A stretch of DNA of 64,000 bases from Platanthera guangdongensis (GCA_039583875.1 CM077162.1:61300822-61364821); one strand, 5' to 3'; shown: positions 42,521 to 54,041, counted from the first letter of the stretch. Notes: a model not told the origin generated them from the sequence alone. Program-made: numbers and translations.

Positions 42521-42910
42521 CCGCCCCGGGTGGGCGGCCTTGACGGACGGTGGCAGGAGGCCGCCGCCTCTCGGGCAGCAGGAAGGTCGCCCCTGGCAGG
42601 CGGCCTCGACGGACGGCGGCAGGAGACCGCCGCCACATGGGCTGACTAGGAGGTTGCTCTCGGTAGTGCTGTTGGCGAACTCCTGCAAGGAAAAGCACTG
42701 CACGATTTAGCGGATCTAACCGCATGTCCCGCGAGGGTGAGCTATGGGAATAGCCCGCCGTCCCGCAGGGCACGCGGTTGCTAGGAAACCTAGGCGGACA
42801 GGGAAAACTGCCGCCTACGCGGGGACTTGTCGCGATCGAACGGGAGAACCTAAGGGTCGCGACTAGCCAGCTGGCCACATTGGGAGGGATCGCCGATTTC
42901 TGGGTTAACA

Positions 42911-43557
42911 CGTGGCTATCCGAAACCCATAACCACCATGATTGAAATCAATACACCAAAATATTATATTTATTTTTACGGGACTATGGTATAATATGCA
43001 TATTAATCTCGTTACATGCAGAACGTTCTATTTTTGACAACGCATTATCTCCACTGTGGGAGATCATGCAGGCGATTACGTGGGTGGTTACCCACGTAAC
43101 CGACGGCGGCGATCGTGGTAGCGTGATCGGATGGTGGAGACGGGCTCCCGCGGACGGCCGGCAAACTTGCCAGCGAGGCGGGAGATCGCCGCCAACGGCC
43201 AGGAGAGCGGCTAGAGACCAAGCTGGTAGAGGAAAGTTAGGAGCAGTCGACGGTGGCGACGTCCGAGGAAGAGAGGAGTGATGGCTACAGCAGCCGCTGG
43301 AGAAATGAGCGACGGCGGCTGCGGCTGTGGAGTCAGGAAATAACGGCGGCGGCCGCGGCATTGGAGACGGCGGCGGCGGCCGCAGGAGAAACAGACGACG
43401 ATGATAGCGTTCATGGAGTCGATAAATAACGGCGGCGACAGTCGTGGCGTTCGGAAACAGCGGCAACGGCGGCCGCAGGATAAACAGACGACGACGACGA
43501 TGGTCGTGGAGTTCGGAAATAACGACGGCGGCGGTCGTGGCATTGGGAGATGGACGC
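42911..43557 (-). repeat. 5' LTR of element H, segment 2
   Basis: Matches 16705-17330 of the other LTR nearly base for base at the A/T-rich patch (42960-43030) and in the following GC-rich part. Ends at the insertion of D. First five bases are the right TSD of G. Confidence 0.7.
43553..43557. repeat. Target site duplication of element D, left
   Basis: GACGC; right copy at 52756-52760 is GAGGC, one mismatch. Confidence 0.7.
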
Positions 43558-45215
43558 TGAAAGTCCACCTAGTGTCAACTATGTTCACCTATGGGGGGGG
43601 GGGAATAGGTGACGTGCAGCGCTTTTGCGGAATTTAAATTGTACCTGCACACGAAAATAAAATAACACAGCACAACAGAGTACACAAGCTATTTATAGTG
43701 GTTCCCCGACTTGGGTACATCCAATTTCCCCCTTCGACCTATCTCCCAACCAGGGACGACTCGGTCTCTTCTCCAACGGGATTGAAATCCAATCCCTGCT
43801 CTATCGGAAGGAACCCTTCCACACGTAGGAGTCAACACTCCCACAAACCGGGTTGCACCCAACCCTTACAATACGGAACCAACGTTCCTTTACAACAAAA
43901 GTAAAATAAAATGTATAAGGAATACAAACTAAGTGAGGAGACTACGGTGTCCCTCTTCGTTGACGACGTGATCTTGAAGTCTACAAAGAGTCCACAACCT
44001 TGGTCTCTCTTGGAGAGGATCTCCCCGGAACCGGCGGCGGCGGGAAGGGCGGCGGCTAGGTTCACGGGATCGGCGTCGATGACGATGTGCGGCTGCTATT
44101 CTTTAGAGATCCAAACTTCGTAGCGAAGCTAGCTAGGTCTACCAACGGTCACACGAGGATCGGTCGTCTCGATCGATTCAGACGGGGAAGTTTTTCCCGA
44201 TCAATAAATTGAGAGACAAGGGATCTCTGGATAGACGTGTGAGACTCTAAGCTTGGCTAAGCTTCTGTCACCGGAGATCGGGAAGAAACGCGATCAACAG
44301 CGGCGACCAACTAGCGCGAGCGGCGACGGCGGCGGCGGAGCAGTTTCGCGATTTTAGGGTTAGATCGTGCTCGGCTTCTTTTCTGTCTATCTACTGTTTA
44401 AAATACCCGTATATATATACTGGAGACAACTTGAATAAGAACGTTGTGGGACCCACAAGAAGAATCCCTAAATCCCGGTCCAGAACATTGACATCGGCAG
44501 AATCCGGTTCAGGAAGTTCCAGAAAATCGCCCAAGTCAAAATCGGTGAGAATCGACAGTGAATCTCGCCGAGTCGCCGAGAATCAAAGGTGATTCTCGAC
44601 GATTCAGCGAGAATCAAAGATGATTCTCGTCGAATTTGCCTTGGTTGCACGCACTGCTTTAGGCCAGGTCGAGACGGCGAGAATCAACCAGTGATTCTCG
44701 ACGATTCGACGAGAATCACCAGTGATTCTCGCCGAATCGGCGAGAATCACTTGGTGATTCTCGTCGATTCTTACTTAGAAGCAGAGGTGCTCGCTTAGAA
44801 GTGGCTGGATCGAGTTCGGCGAGAATCAACCACTGATTCTCGACGAATCGGCGAGAATCACTTGGTGATTCTCGTCGATTTACACTTGGACGAATTTTCG
44901 TCTTTCCACCCATAAAGTGCTCCTTGACACATCCTTGCTCCTTGTCTGCTCCTGCATAGTTACAGCCCTGTGCTTGAAAGTAAGTGCACTCCAATAGAGA
45001 GAGTACACGTAGGCCAACACACTGATCTGCTCAACGAGGGATTACGTCGTGCAGACCCGTGTATATTGACCTACTGCACCCTGACATTGGTGTGCACTTA
45101 GCGTGGAATAACTGCAAGCACAACTTGAAATAATTTGTCAAAAACATTGCCTATTTACCTTAGCTTGTTCAGGGGCTTTTTCAAATCAGGTACGTTGTGG
45201 ATACAATACCCAACA
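43558..45215 (-). repeat. 3' LTR of element D
   Basis: 1658 bases. TATA at 44409-44420 (minus GTATATATATAC), hairpin tract 44541-44880 of GATTCTCG/CGAGAATC type, G run of about 11 at 43592-43602. Confidence 0.93.
44541..44880. repeat. GATTCTCG/CGAGAATC hairpin tract, 3' LTR of D
   Basis: About eight hairpin arms related to those of C but differently arranged; parallel tract in the 5' LTR at 52083-52420. Confidence 0.9.
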
Positions 45216-45227
45216 ATCTCCCCCTAT
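45216..45227 (-). other. Polypurine tract of element D
   Basis: Minus-strand ATAGGGGGAGAT adjacent to the 3' LTR. Further minus-strand copies of the GGGGGAG core occur upstream, near 45372, 45424 and 45467. Confidence 0.88.
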
Positions 45228-45552
45228 TTGAAGAAGCCTAAACCCTACCAGCTAAGGTGAATAAAGCGTATAGGAATGAAAATCATAAACTTGAAAATGA
45301 GTTATTCATGACCAGTACCAATTTCTTGAGAGCAAGCTTGGAGCCACCTTAGCCGAAACCGAGAGGGTAATCTCCCCCTTTTCGGCTTCTACAAATCGGG
45401 GTCTGTAACATTTGACCCCATGCTCCCCCTCAGTTCGTGCTCCTGTGCTCATACTTGAGTATCTTGCTCCCCCTCAGTTCTTGCGCATGTGCTCATCTTG
45501 AGTACCTGCAGAGGCTCCCTCCAGATGCATGATCCTGGAGCTTCGGTGGTCT

Positions 45553-48500
45553 TCATTTCTCATAATTTAGCATTCCCAATTCAGTTTTGAAGAGAATGAA
45601 CTTGGCTTCATCTAAGGGCTTTGTGAATATATCTGCAATCTGCTTGTCCGTGGGGACATAACAAAGAGAAATGTCCTTGTTCTCCACGTGCTCCCGAATG
45701 AAGTGGTAGCGCACTTCAATATGCTTCGTTCTGCTATGCGAGACCGGATTGTTGGCAATGGCAATTGCACTGGAGGAGTCGCAGTAAATTGGTATTTCCT
45801 TGAACTGAAGGTCGTAGTCAGCTAACTGGTTTCTGATCCATAGGAGCTGTGTGCAACAGCTGCCTGCCGAGATGCACTCAGACTCTGCTGTGGAGGTAGC
45901 TACACAATTCTGCTTCTTGCTGTTCCATGAGATAAGCCTTCTTCCAAGGAATTGACACGTCCCAGAAGTGCTTTTCCTGTCATCCCTACTCCCTGCAAAA
46001 TCAGCATCTGAAAAACCTATTAGCTCGACATCATTGTTTCTCGGGTACCACAAGACAAGATTAGGAGTACCTTTAAGGTATCTTAGAATTCACTTTGCAG
46101 CGACATAGTGAGATTCCATAGTGTTCACCTGATATCGGGCACAGACACACGTGGAGAACATAATATCCGGTCTACTGGCAGTAAGGTAGAGCAGGGATCC
46201 AATGATGCTTCTGTATTTGGTTTCATCGAAAGGTTTACCTTTCTCATCCTTATCCAGAGACATAGTGGATCCCATTGGAGTCCTCATAGAGGTTGCATTC
46301 TCCATACCGAATTTCTTAAGGAGTTCATTTGTGAACTTCGTCTGAGAGATGAAGATTGCATCCTCAGACTGTTTCACTTGAAGTCCCAAGAAATACTTGA
46401 GCTCTCCCATACTGCTCATTTCAAACTTTCCTTGCATAAGTTTAGAAAACTTTTTGCAAAGATTGTTGTCCGTTGAGCCGAATATTATGTCATCGACATA
46501 GATTTGCACCAGCAAAATCTTGCCTTTGACTTCCTGAGAAATAATGTTTTATCTATTTTACCTCTAGAGAACTTGTTCTCAAGAAGAAAACTAGATAAAG
46601 TCTCATACCAAGCTCGTGGAGCTTGTTTTAACCCATATAAAGCTTTATTAAGAAAATAGACATGATTGGGAAAAGTAGGATCGACAAAACCTGGGGGTTG
46701 AGTGACGTATACTTCCTCTTTCAGGTCTCCGTTCAGGAATGCGGATTTCACGTCCATTTGATAAACTGTGAATCCTTTGTGCGAAGCGTACGCCAGGAAC
46801 AATCTGATTGCCTCGAGCCTTGCTACTGGTGTGAAGGTCTGGTCGAAGTCAATCCCCTCCTCCTGTCTGTAACCTTGAGCCACCAGCCTTGCCTTGTTCT
46901 TTATAATGACACCATGTTCATCCAGCTTGTTTTTGAAGATCCACTTGGTGCCAATCACATTCTGCTTGTATGGTCTGGGAACAAGCATCCAAACGTTGCA
47001 ACGTTCGAATTGATGTAGTTCATCTTGCATGGCCAGAATCCATGCCGCATCCTTGTTCGCCTCATCGAACTTCTTTGGCTCAACCTGTGACAGGAAGCTA
47101 AGATGCAATACTTCGTTAATAGTACCTCTTCGAGTTCTGACACTGACACGAGGATCTCTGATGATCTGATCTCTAGGATGATCCCTCACGTGCCGGAGCT
47201 CTAGAAGTCTGGCGTCTGGGGCTTCGACTACTTCTTGGGCTTCTCCTTCTTCTAAGAGATTTGTTCCATTTTGATCTTCAACATTTTCAGATGACGTGGA
47301 GGTGGAAACTTTGACGTACTTAGGAGTGTCATCTTTAGCGGTCTCATCCAGACTCAGCTGTTCAAATCGTGCACCTGCATCTTCAAGAATACCACTGGAA
47401 TAATTGCTGTTAAGCAAACTTCCTTCATCAAATACAACATTTATTGATTCTTCTACCACTAGGGTTTTCTTATTGAAGACCTTATATGCCCGACTGTGGG
47501 AACTATAGCCCATGAATATGCCTTCGAAGCATTTTTTCACCAAATTTAGTACGCGGGTACTTCCCATTATTCAGTACATAGCATCTGCAACGAAAAATCC
47601 TCAAGTAGGACATGGTTGGTTTCCTGCCTTTCAGTAGCTCGTAAGGCGTCTTACGATGATGCTTGTTGATCAATGCTCGGTTTTGTACATGACAAGCTGT
47701 ATTGACAGCCTCTGCCCAGAAGTATTCCGGGAGAGAAGCGTCTTTCAACATTGTCATGCAGGCTTCAATGAGAGTTCTATTTCTCCTCTCCGCAACTCCA
47801 TTTTGCTGAGGAGTGCGCGGGGAGGAAAACTCATGAAAGATACCTTGTTCTTCACAAAATTCTGTCATAGCACCAGATTCGAATTCTGTTCCATGGTCAC
47901 TTCTTATTTTGACCACTGAACAGTTAAATTCGTTCTGAGCCTGCTTGACAAAACTAGTGAAGATGTCAAACGTATCTGACTTTCGTTTCAAAAAGAACAC
48001 CCATGTAAACCGAGAATGATCATCAACTATCACTAGCGTATAGGACTTGCCTCCCAAGCTATGAACTTGCATTGGACCAAACAAGTCCATATGTAAAAGG
48101 TAAAGACATCGGGAAGAGTCTTTGTCTGCGATGCTCTTAAAGGTAGCCCTAGTCTGTTTGCCCATCTGGCATGCAGGACAGGGGCTATCTTTGATGCACT
48201 TGATACTGGGAGCATTCCTTACTAAGTTCTTAGAAAACTGCATACTAATTGTCTTGAAATTAATATGTGCTAGTCTCTTGTGTCATTGATCACAAAGAGA
48301 TGCACTGCCTGTTGCCACAAGGCATACGGGGGTAGATGAATCTATACTGAGAAAATCTAAGCAGAAGATATTTATGCTCCTAATGCTTGATAATACCGTC
48401 TCAGAAGAGGTACGTGAAATTATCAGACATTTATCCTTGCAGAACTTAACGTCATAACCTTTGTCACATAACTGACTTACACTGATCAGGTTATTGTTTA

Positions 48501-48720
48501 ACCCTTCAACATAAGCCACGTCGGTGATAGTGATTATACCGTTGGAAATCATACCATAACCTTTGGTGACTCCTCGATCTGACCCTCCAAAGATGACTTT
48601 GGGTCCATTCTCGACTGGAGTGTAATCACGCAGCAGGCTTCTTGTCCTAGTCATATGCCAAGAGCATCCACTGTCCAAATACCAGATCAGCATTTTGGTG
48701 GCCTTTGGACATTCCTGCAA
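45553..48720 (-). pseudogene. pol: Copia pol of element D, recently broken
   Basis: Protease YLDSGCSWHMT near 48690; GAG-pre-integrase and integrase 48300-47500, with the DDE residues intact (HMDLFG; SDHGTEFES; NGVAERRN); RT from about 47000 with [12 protein letters not shown] and [11 protein letters not shown] (about 46500); RNase H to 45553 with SDADFAGSRDDRKSTSGTCQ and IADIFTKPLDEAKF. Breaks: TGA at 48283-48285 where the family has Trp; a frameshift near 47540 and a compensating one near 46515; TGA at 46090-46092. The frame sits +1 relative to gag. Product would be protease, integrase, RT and RNase H of the virus-like particle; this copy is dead. Confidence 0.9.
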
Positions 48721-48727
48721 AACAAAA

Positions 48728-51037
48728 TTAATTTGCCTTAGGAACCCAATCGAACTTGGGTCCTAGATTCCTGGTTAGCACACTCCCCCTCGGTTGGTTA
48801 ACACTACGAGTGGTCGGCCTCGCAGTGCTAACATAGGGAGTCTCGTAATACCTTGGATTAAACCAACAATCCACGGCAAAGTGACCGACTTTGCCACAGC
48901 ACCAACAGTCGAATCTGTTGTACCTCTTCCTAGGCTCCTGCCTTACCCTGGGAACGGTGGGTACAGCTGGGGCCTTGGATCTGGAGGTGGAGGCCTCATG
49001 GTGACAGCAGTCACATGACTTCGTCACCTTCTGTATAACAGGCTTGGCTTTTGGTGCCTGCTTTCCATTATGGCCGCTAGAGAACGGACCATAATTTCTC
49101 ATGTGGATTTCCTCATAAGGTGCCTTGAAGGCACTCTCACCGAAGTTCCGGGGAAAGGTCCAACCGTCATATCGGCTCTTTGGCTTTGCAACCGAGGGCC
49201 GGAAATGATGGCCAAATGTTGACTCAAAGTCATGTTGGTTGCAAGGAAAGCCAGGCTTTCTGAACGCAACAGGACTAAGCGGAGCCTTTCCCTTTTTATC
49301 AGCAGAGGCCTTCTTGGCGGCCTTATTCTTCCTCTGGTTCCTGTTTCTTCTGGATGAGGAACCAGATGCCCCTACATGCCCCAAGCCAGCTCCTTTGTCC
49401 TGAGCAGAGAAGGTATCAACGACTGGAAGAACTGTTTTTGGCATAGAGAAGTTCTTGACGATCTTCCTTTCTACCGCAAGTTGTTCTTCCAACTTGTCGA
49501 CTTCCTCCTGCTTAAGATCAAGGAGCTTCAAAGACTCTGAATGCTTTAAAGTCAGGTCAAGGTGCTCCTGTCGGAGAGAAATCAAGCTAGTGACCTCTTC
49601 CCTTAGGGATACACACTCACCCTTAAGGAATTTCACTTCCTTCTTCTCAGCCTTCAGTCTCTTACGGCACTCCTCGAAAGTGTTGAGCAGAAGCTCATAT
49701 TTCTCGAGGAGCTCCGCTTCACGGGCCGAAGGGCTATCCTCAGGTTCATCATCCTGAGACTCAGGGTCAGAGTCGGAGTAGGAGAGAGGAGTGTGAGCTT
49801 TTACCTTCCCAGTAAATGGGGGGCATTCTCCTTCTGAGTCGGAGCGACCCACCAGCCCGAAGTAGGCTTCCTCATCATCACTTGAGTCTGAGGAATCAGA
49901 CTCACTCAGTGTCTTTGGCCTTTTGGCGATGTAGCTCCGCTCTTTCTTCTTATCTCTCGAAGATTTGTGCTCCTCTTCTTTCCCTTTTTCTCTCTTGCCT
50001 TGATAGCAGTCGGCCACGACGTGTCCTGGCTTATTGCATCCGAAGCAAATAATGTTAGAGGAGCGATGTTTGTTCGGTCTAGAAGCATACCTGTCAGAAG
50101 AATAATTTTTCTTCTGATGCCTGGAGGAGGAGCCGTCTCTCTTTCTTTGATTCCTCATCTTGAGGAACTTCTTGAACTCTCGAGTGATGAGGGAGAAATC
50201 CTCCTCCGACAGCTCTGAGCTGGAGGAGCATGGCTCGGAGTCCTCCTCCTCATCCTTTTTCCTGGCACGGTATGAAACCACACCCTTGCCTTTTCTGGAG
50301 TGACTGGCTTTTAGAGCCACAGTCTTTTCTTTGGCTGCAGCCTTCTCTGTTTCTTCTTCTGCTTTCCTGGTGTTCAGCTGAAGCTCATAGGACATCAGCT
50401 TCCCAAACAGGATTTGCGGGTCTGTTTCAGCTAGTCTGCCAAACTCTCGGATGTCGCAGATCTTTGTGTCTCATTCCTTAGTAAGGGACCTAAGGAATTT
50501 ATCATTGAGTTCACCATTGGTGAACACTCTTCCGTATCCTTTGAGGGCGTTGACAATCTTGAGGAAGTTCTCGTAGGTGACTCCGATCTCTTCCTTAGGC
50601 CCTTGTCTGAAGGCCTCATATTTCTGGTTCAGGAGGGATCTCCGATCATCCCTCACTTCATCCGTGCCCTCCATTAGGATGATCAGGCACTGCCAGATCT
50701 CCTGTGCAGTCCTGCAGTTGCTGAAGTTTTGCATCATTGAGTCATCAACTGCGCTGACTAGAATGTTTCGCGCCTTCTTGTCAAGTCCTACTAGCACCAT
50801 CTCGTCCTTGTCCATTTCAGAAAGTTTCTTTGGCACTTTCTGGGTAGGATCAATGGTGGATGCCTTAGTGGGGACATAAGGTCCCTCCTCCACGATCATG
50901 AAGAGACGAGGATCAACTGCTTCCATGTAGAACCTGATCCTTTCCTTCCAGATAGGAAAGTTGAGCCTGGTGCACACTAGGATCTTGCCTGTGTACTTGA
51001 GCCCGTCCATAGTAGATGTTTGTCTTCTTCTTGACAC
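48728..51037 (-). pseudogene. gag: Copia gag of element D with one stop
   Basis: One 770-codon frame from ATG at 51037 (MSRRRQTSTMDGLKYTGKIL) to TAA at 48728, broken only by TGA at codon 189 (50473-50471), where B has Trp in LTKEWDNK. UBN2-like domain over the first 230 residues, zinc knuckle CFGCNKPGHVVADC near residue 325, acidic region, coiled coil (about 435-560) and a second knuckle CWCCGKVGHFAVDC near residue 715. The two-knuckle arrangement recurs in B. A single G-to-A change explains the stop. Confidence 0.9.
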
Positions 51038-51086
51038 TAGGGGCAGGATTCAACTCAAGGTGTTAACCTTTTTGATGAGTAACCTC

Positions 51087-51098
51087 GCTCTGATACCA
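51087..51098 (-). other. Primer-binding site of element D
   Basis: Minus-strand TGGTATCAGAGC, perfect initiator-Met tRNA complement. Confidence 0.93.
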
Positions 51099-51100
51099 CT

Positions 51101-52755
51101 TGAAAGTCCACCTAGTGTCAACTATGTTCACCTATGGGGGGGGAATAGGTGACGTGCAGCGCTTTTGCGGAATTTAAATTGTACCTGCACACGAAAATAA
51201 AACAACACAGCACAACAGAGTACACAAGCTATTTATAGTGGTTCCCCGACTTGGGTACATCCACTTTCCCCCTTCGACCTATCTCACAACCAGGGACGAC
51301 TCGGTCTCTTCTCCAACGGGATTGAAATCCAATCCCTACACTATCGGAAGGAACCCTTCCACACGTAGGAGTCAACACTCCCACAAACCGGGTTGCACCC
51401 AAGCCTTACAACACGGAACCAACGTTCCTTTACAATAAAAGTAAAATAGAATGTACAAGAAATACAAACTACGTGAGGAGACTACGGTGTCCCTCTTCGT
51501 TGACGACGTGATCTTGAAGTCTACAAAGAGTCCACAACCTTGGTCTCTCTTGGAGAGGATCTCCCCGGAAACGGCGGCGGCAAGAAGGGCGGCGACTAGG
51601 TTCACGGGATCGGCGGCGATGACGATGTGCGGCTGCTGTTCTTTAGAGATCCAAACTTCGTAGCGAAGCTAGCTAGGTCTACCAACGGTCACACGAGGAT
51701 CGGTCGTCTCGATCGATTCGGACAGGGAAGTTTTTCCCGATCAACAAATCGAGAGACAAGGGATCTCTGGATAGACGCGTGAGACTCTAAGCTTGGCTAA
51801 GCTTTTGTCACCGGAGATCGGGAAGAAACGCGATCAACAGCGGCGACCAACTAGCGCGAGCGGCGACGGCGGCGGCGGAGCAGTTTCGCGATTTTAGGGT
51901 TAGATCGTGCTCGGCTTCTTTTCTGTCTATCTACTGTTCAAAATACCCGTATATATATACTGTAGACAACTTGAATAAGACCGTTGTGGGACCCACAAGA
52001 AGAATCCCTAAATCCCGGTCCAGAACATTGACATCGGCAGAATCCGGTTCAGGAAGTTCCAGAAAATCGCCCAAGTCAAAATCGGGGAGAATCGAAAGTG
52101 AATCTCGCCGAGTCGCCGAGAATCAAAGGTGATTCTCGACGATTCGGCGAGAATCAAAGATGATTCTCGTCGAATTTGCTTTGGTTGCACGCACTGCTTT
52201 AGGCCAGGTCGAGACGGCGAGAATCAACCAGTGATTCTCGACGATTCGACGAGAATCACCAGTGATTCTCGCCGAATCGACGAGAATCACTTGGTGATTC
52301 TCGTCGATTCTTACTTAGAAGCAGAGGTGCTCTCTTAGAAGTGGCTGGATCGAGTTCGGCGAGAATCAACCACTGATTCTCGACGAATCGGCGAGAATCA
52401 CTTGGTTATTCTCGTCGATTTACACTTGGACTAATTTTCGTCTTTCCACCCATGAAGTGCTCCTTGACCGATCCTTGCTCCTTGTCTGCTCCTGCATAGT
52501 TACAGCCCTGTGCTTGAAAGTGAGTGCACTCCAATAGAGAGAGTACACGTAGGCCAACACACTGATCTGCTCAACGAGGGATTACGTCGTGCAGACCCGT
52601 GTATATTGACCTACTGCACCCTGACATTGGTGTGCACTTAGCGTGGAATAACTGCAAGCACAACTTGAAATAATTTGTCAAAAACATTGCCTATTTACCT
52701 TAGCTTGTTCAGGGGCTTCTTCAAATAAGGTACGTTGTGGATACAATACCCAACA
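51101..52755 (-). repeat. 5' LTR of element D
   Basis: 1655 bases, near-identical to 43558-45215. TATA at 51949-51960; hairpin tract 52083-52420; G run of about 8 at 51137-51144. Confidence 0.93.
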
Positions 52756-53340
52756 GAGGCGGCCGCCGCCGCGGGAGAAACGTACGACGATGGCGATGCT
52801 CGTGGAGTTGGAAAATAACGGCGGAGGCGGCCGCGCGGTTTGAAGATGGTAGCGGCTACGGTCGTGAAGTCTATAAATAGTGGCGGCGATGACCGTGACG
52901 TTTGAAGATGGCGGCGGCGGCGGCCACGAGAGAAACGAATGACAGTGGATGCATCCGCGGCGTTGGGAGACGGAATTGACGGCAACCACGAGAGAAACGG
53001 ACAACGGTGGCGGCGGTCATGGAGTCGGGAAATAACGGTGGAGACGGCCGCGATGTTGGGAGACGACGCCGGCGGCGGCCGCGGGAGGAACGGACGGCGA
53101 CAGTGGCGGTCGTGGCGGTGGTCGGCGGTCGGCGGTGGTTGGCGGCGGTCGGCGGCGGTCGGTGGCGACGGTCGGCGGTAGTTGTTGAATGGGAGGCTCC
53201 CCCATGATTTCTCCTATTGTGGTGGAGATCATGGGGAGCGTGTTTGCCAGTCAAACCCACGATCTCAATAATAGGATAAATTATTTGGGAAGTGGTTAAA
53301 TGCACCCGCTAGAGATTTAAATGAGGCTTAATCCCCATCA
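52756..53340 (-). repeat. 5' LTR of element H, segment 3 (outer end)
   Basis: GC-rich degenerate tandem sequence matching 17250-17823 and the terminal hairpin (53205-53280, eroded). Minus-strand start TGATGGGGAT at 53340. Confidence 0.72.
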
Positions 53341-53483
53341 AAACACTAATTTCTCATTCTATCGGTAGACCATATTCGACGTGATGACGAGTGAGCATGT
53401 GTGACTCCTCAGGTAGATCACCCCATCTTTAGTTACGTTAAGGTAGAGGACCTTTCAGAAGACCATCATGTTGAAGGTGATCT
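53341..53483. other. Short spacer between elements H and F
   Basis: 143 bases with no ORF or repeat that I can recognise; the only stretch in the window that could be pre-insertion host DNA. Confidence 0.4.
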
Positions 53484-54039
53484 TGTTGGTGTTTTTTGGA
53501 GGTTGACCGGGTCAACGATGGTTTTTATATATATTTATATATGTTTAATTAATTAAGAGGAGAGAGATGAAAATAGTTATGTGGCGTTTAATGTTGAGCC
53601 ACGTGTTAGTTTCTTATTAGTTGTGCTAGCCTATATAAGACATGTATGTAGTTCTTTCATAGTTGATGAGATAGTGAAATTTGCATTACTTCTAGTTCGG
53701 AGCGCTGCAGCGCTGGAAGCATTTGTTTTCTTTGTTTTTTCGGAATTCATTCTCGCGGCACCACCCCTACCTGAAGCAGCATGCAGGTGAGGGAGCAAGT
53801 AGAATCCGTGTGCGAGCGTCTCGCCGTGGTGATCTTGTCGGGCCGTCTCGCCCGCGCCACCTTGCCGGGAAGTCCTCTCGCCGGCCCGTCCCGCATGGTG
53901 ATCTCGTCAGCCGGGTGAAGGTAATCTCGCCCGGGGTGTGGTCCCGCCCAGTTGTCCTCTCGCCGTGGTTGATCTCGCCGGACTTTGTAGTGGGTGTCGG
54001 GTGTTAGTGCGCGTGTGTGACCTATCCACGTTTCTAACA
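53484..54039 (+). repeat. 5' LTR of element F
   Basis: TGTTGGTGTTTTTTGG to TTTCTAACA. TATA-type CTATATAAGA at 53631-53640. No hairpin array, unlike the other LTRs. Confidence 0.8.
53631..53640 (+). promoter_or_regulatory. TATA box in LTR F
   Basis: CTATATAAGA, about 150 bases after the LTR start. Confidence 0.65.
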
Positions 54040-54041
54040 AG

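Larger units (their letters stand above)
32128..42910 (-). mobile_element. Solo LTR G, split by element C
   Basis: Two pieces, 32128-32214 and 40747-42910, become one 2.25-kb unit when C is removed. Ends TGTTGATG and GGTTAACA on the plus strand (TGTTAACC...CATCAACA on the minus strand) form the usual TG...CA, with TSD CGCGG/CGTGG. No internal coding region or second LTR is present, so this is a solo LTR. Minus-strand TATA at 41539-41548, hairpin tract upstream of it (41690-42520) and a 22-bp repeat downstream (40905-41100). The host LTR (H) reads on across the insertion, which confirms the boundaries. Family unknown. Confidence 0.75.
43558..52755 (-). mobile_element. Copia element D (Sirevirus-like), full length, recently inserted but broken
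   Basis: 9.2 kb: 5' LTR (52755-51101), PBS (51098-51087), gag (51037-48728), pol (48720-45553), polypurine tract (45227-45216) and 3' LTR (45215-43558). LTRs are near-identical by eye. There is no ORF X. Gag has one in-frame stop; pol has two stops and two frameshifts, so this copy cannot mobilise itself. LTR ends, PBS, and PPT are shared with the pol-less element C. Confidence 0.94.
16594..53340 (-). mobile_element. Gypsy-type element H, old, minus strand, interrupted by I, G (with C) and D
   Basis: Related LTR sequences bound this span: 16594-17823 (3' side, truncated at 16594) and 30069-32127 + 42911-43557 + 52756-53340 (5' side, split by insertions). Between them are a PBS-like site at 30044-30064, a gypsy gag remnant (29850-28750) and minisatellites. 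No pol is left. Removing the nested elements leaves about 8 kb. The assignment rests on co-linear order of LTR blocks and matching orientation; ends in CA/TG (TGATGGGG on the minus strand at 17823 and 53340) support it. Confidence 0.65.

Noticed and set aside
41691..42911. 406-codon minus-strand ORF with PPARGRPRRPAG-like repeats
   Set aside because: Product of the 60/120-bp hairpin array in solo LTR G; no domain, no start context, and plus-strand frames are equally open.
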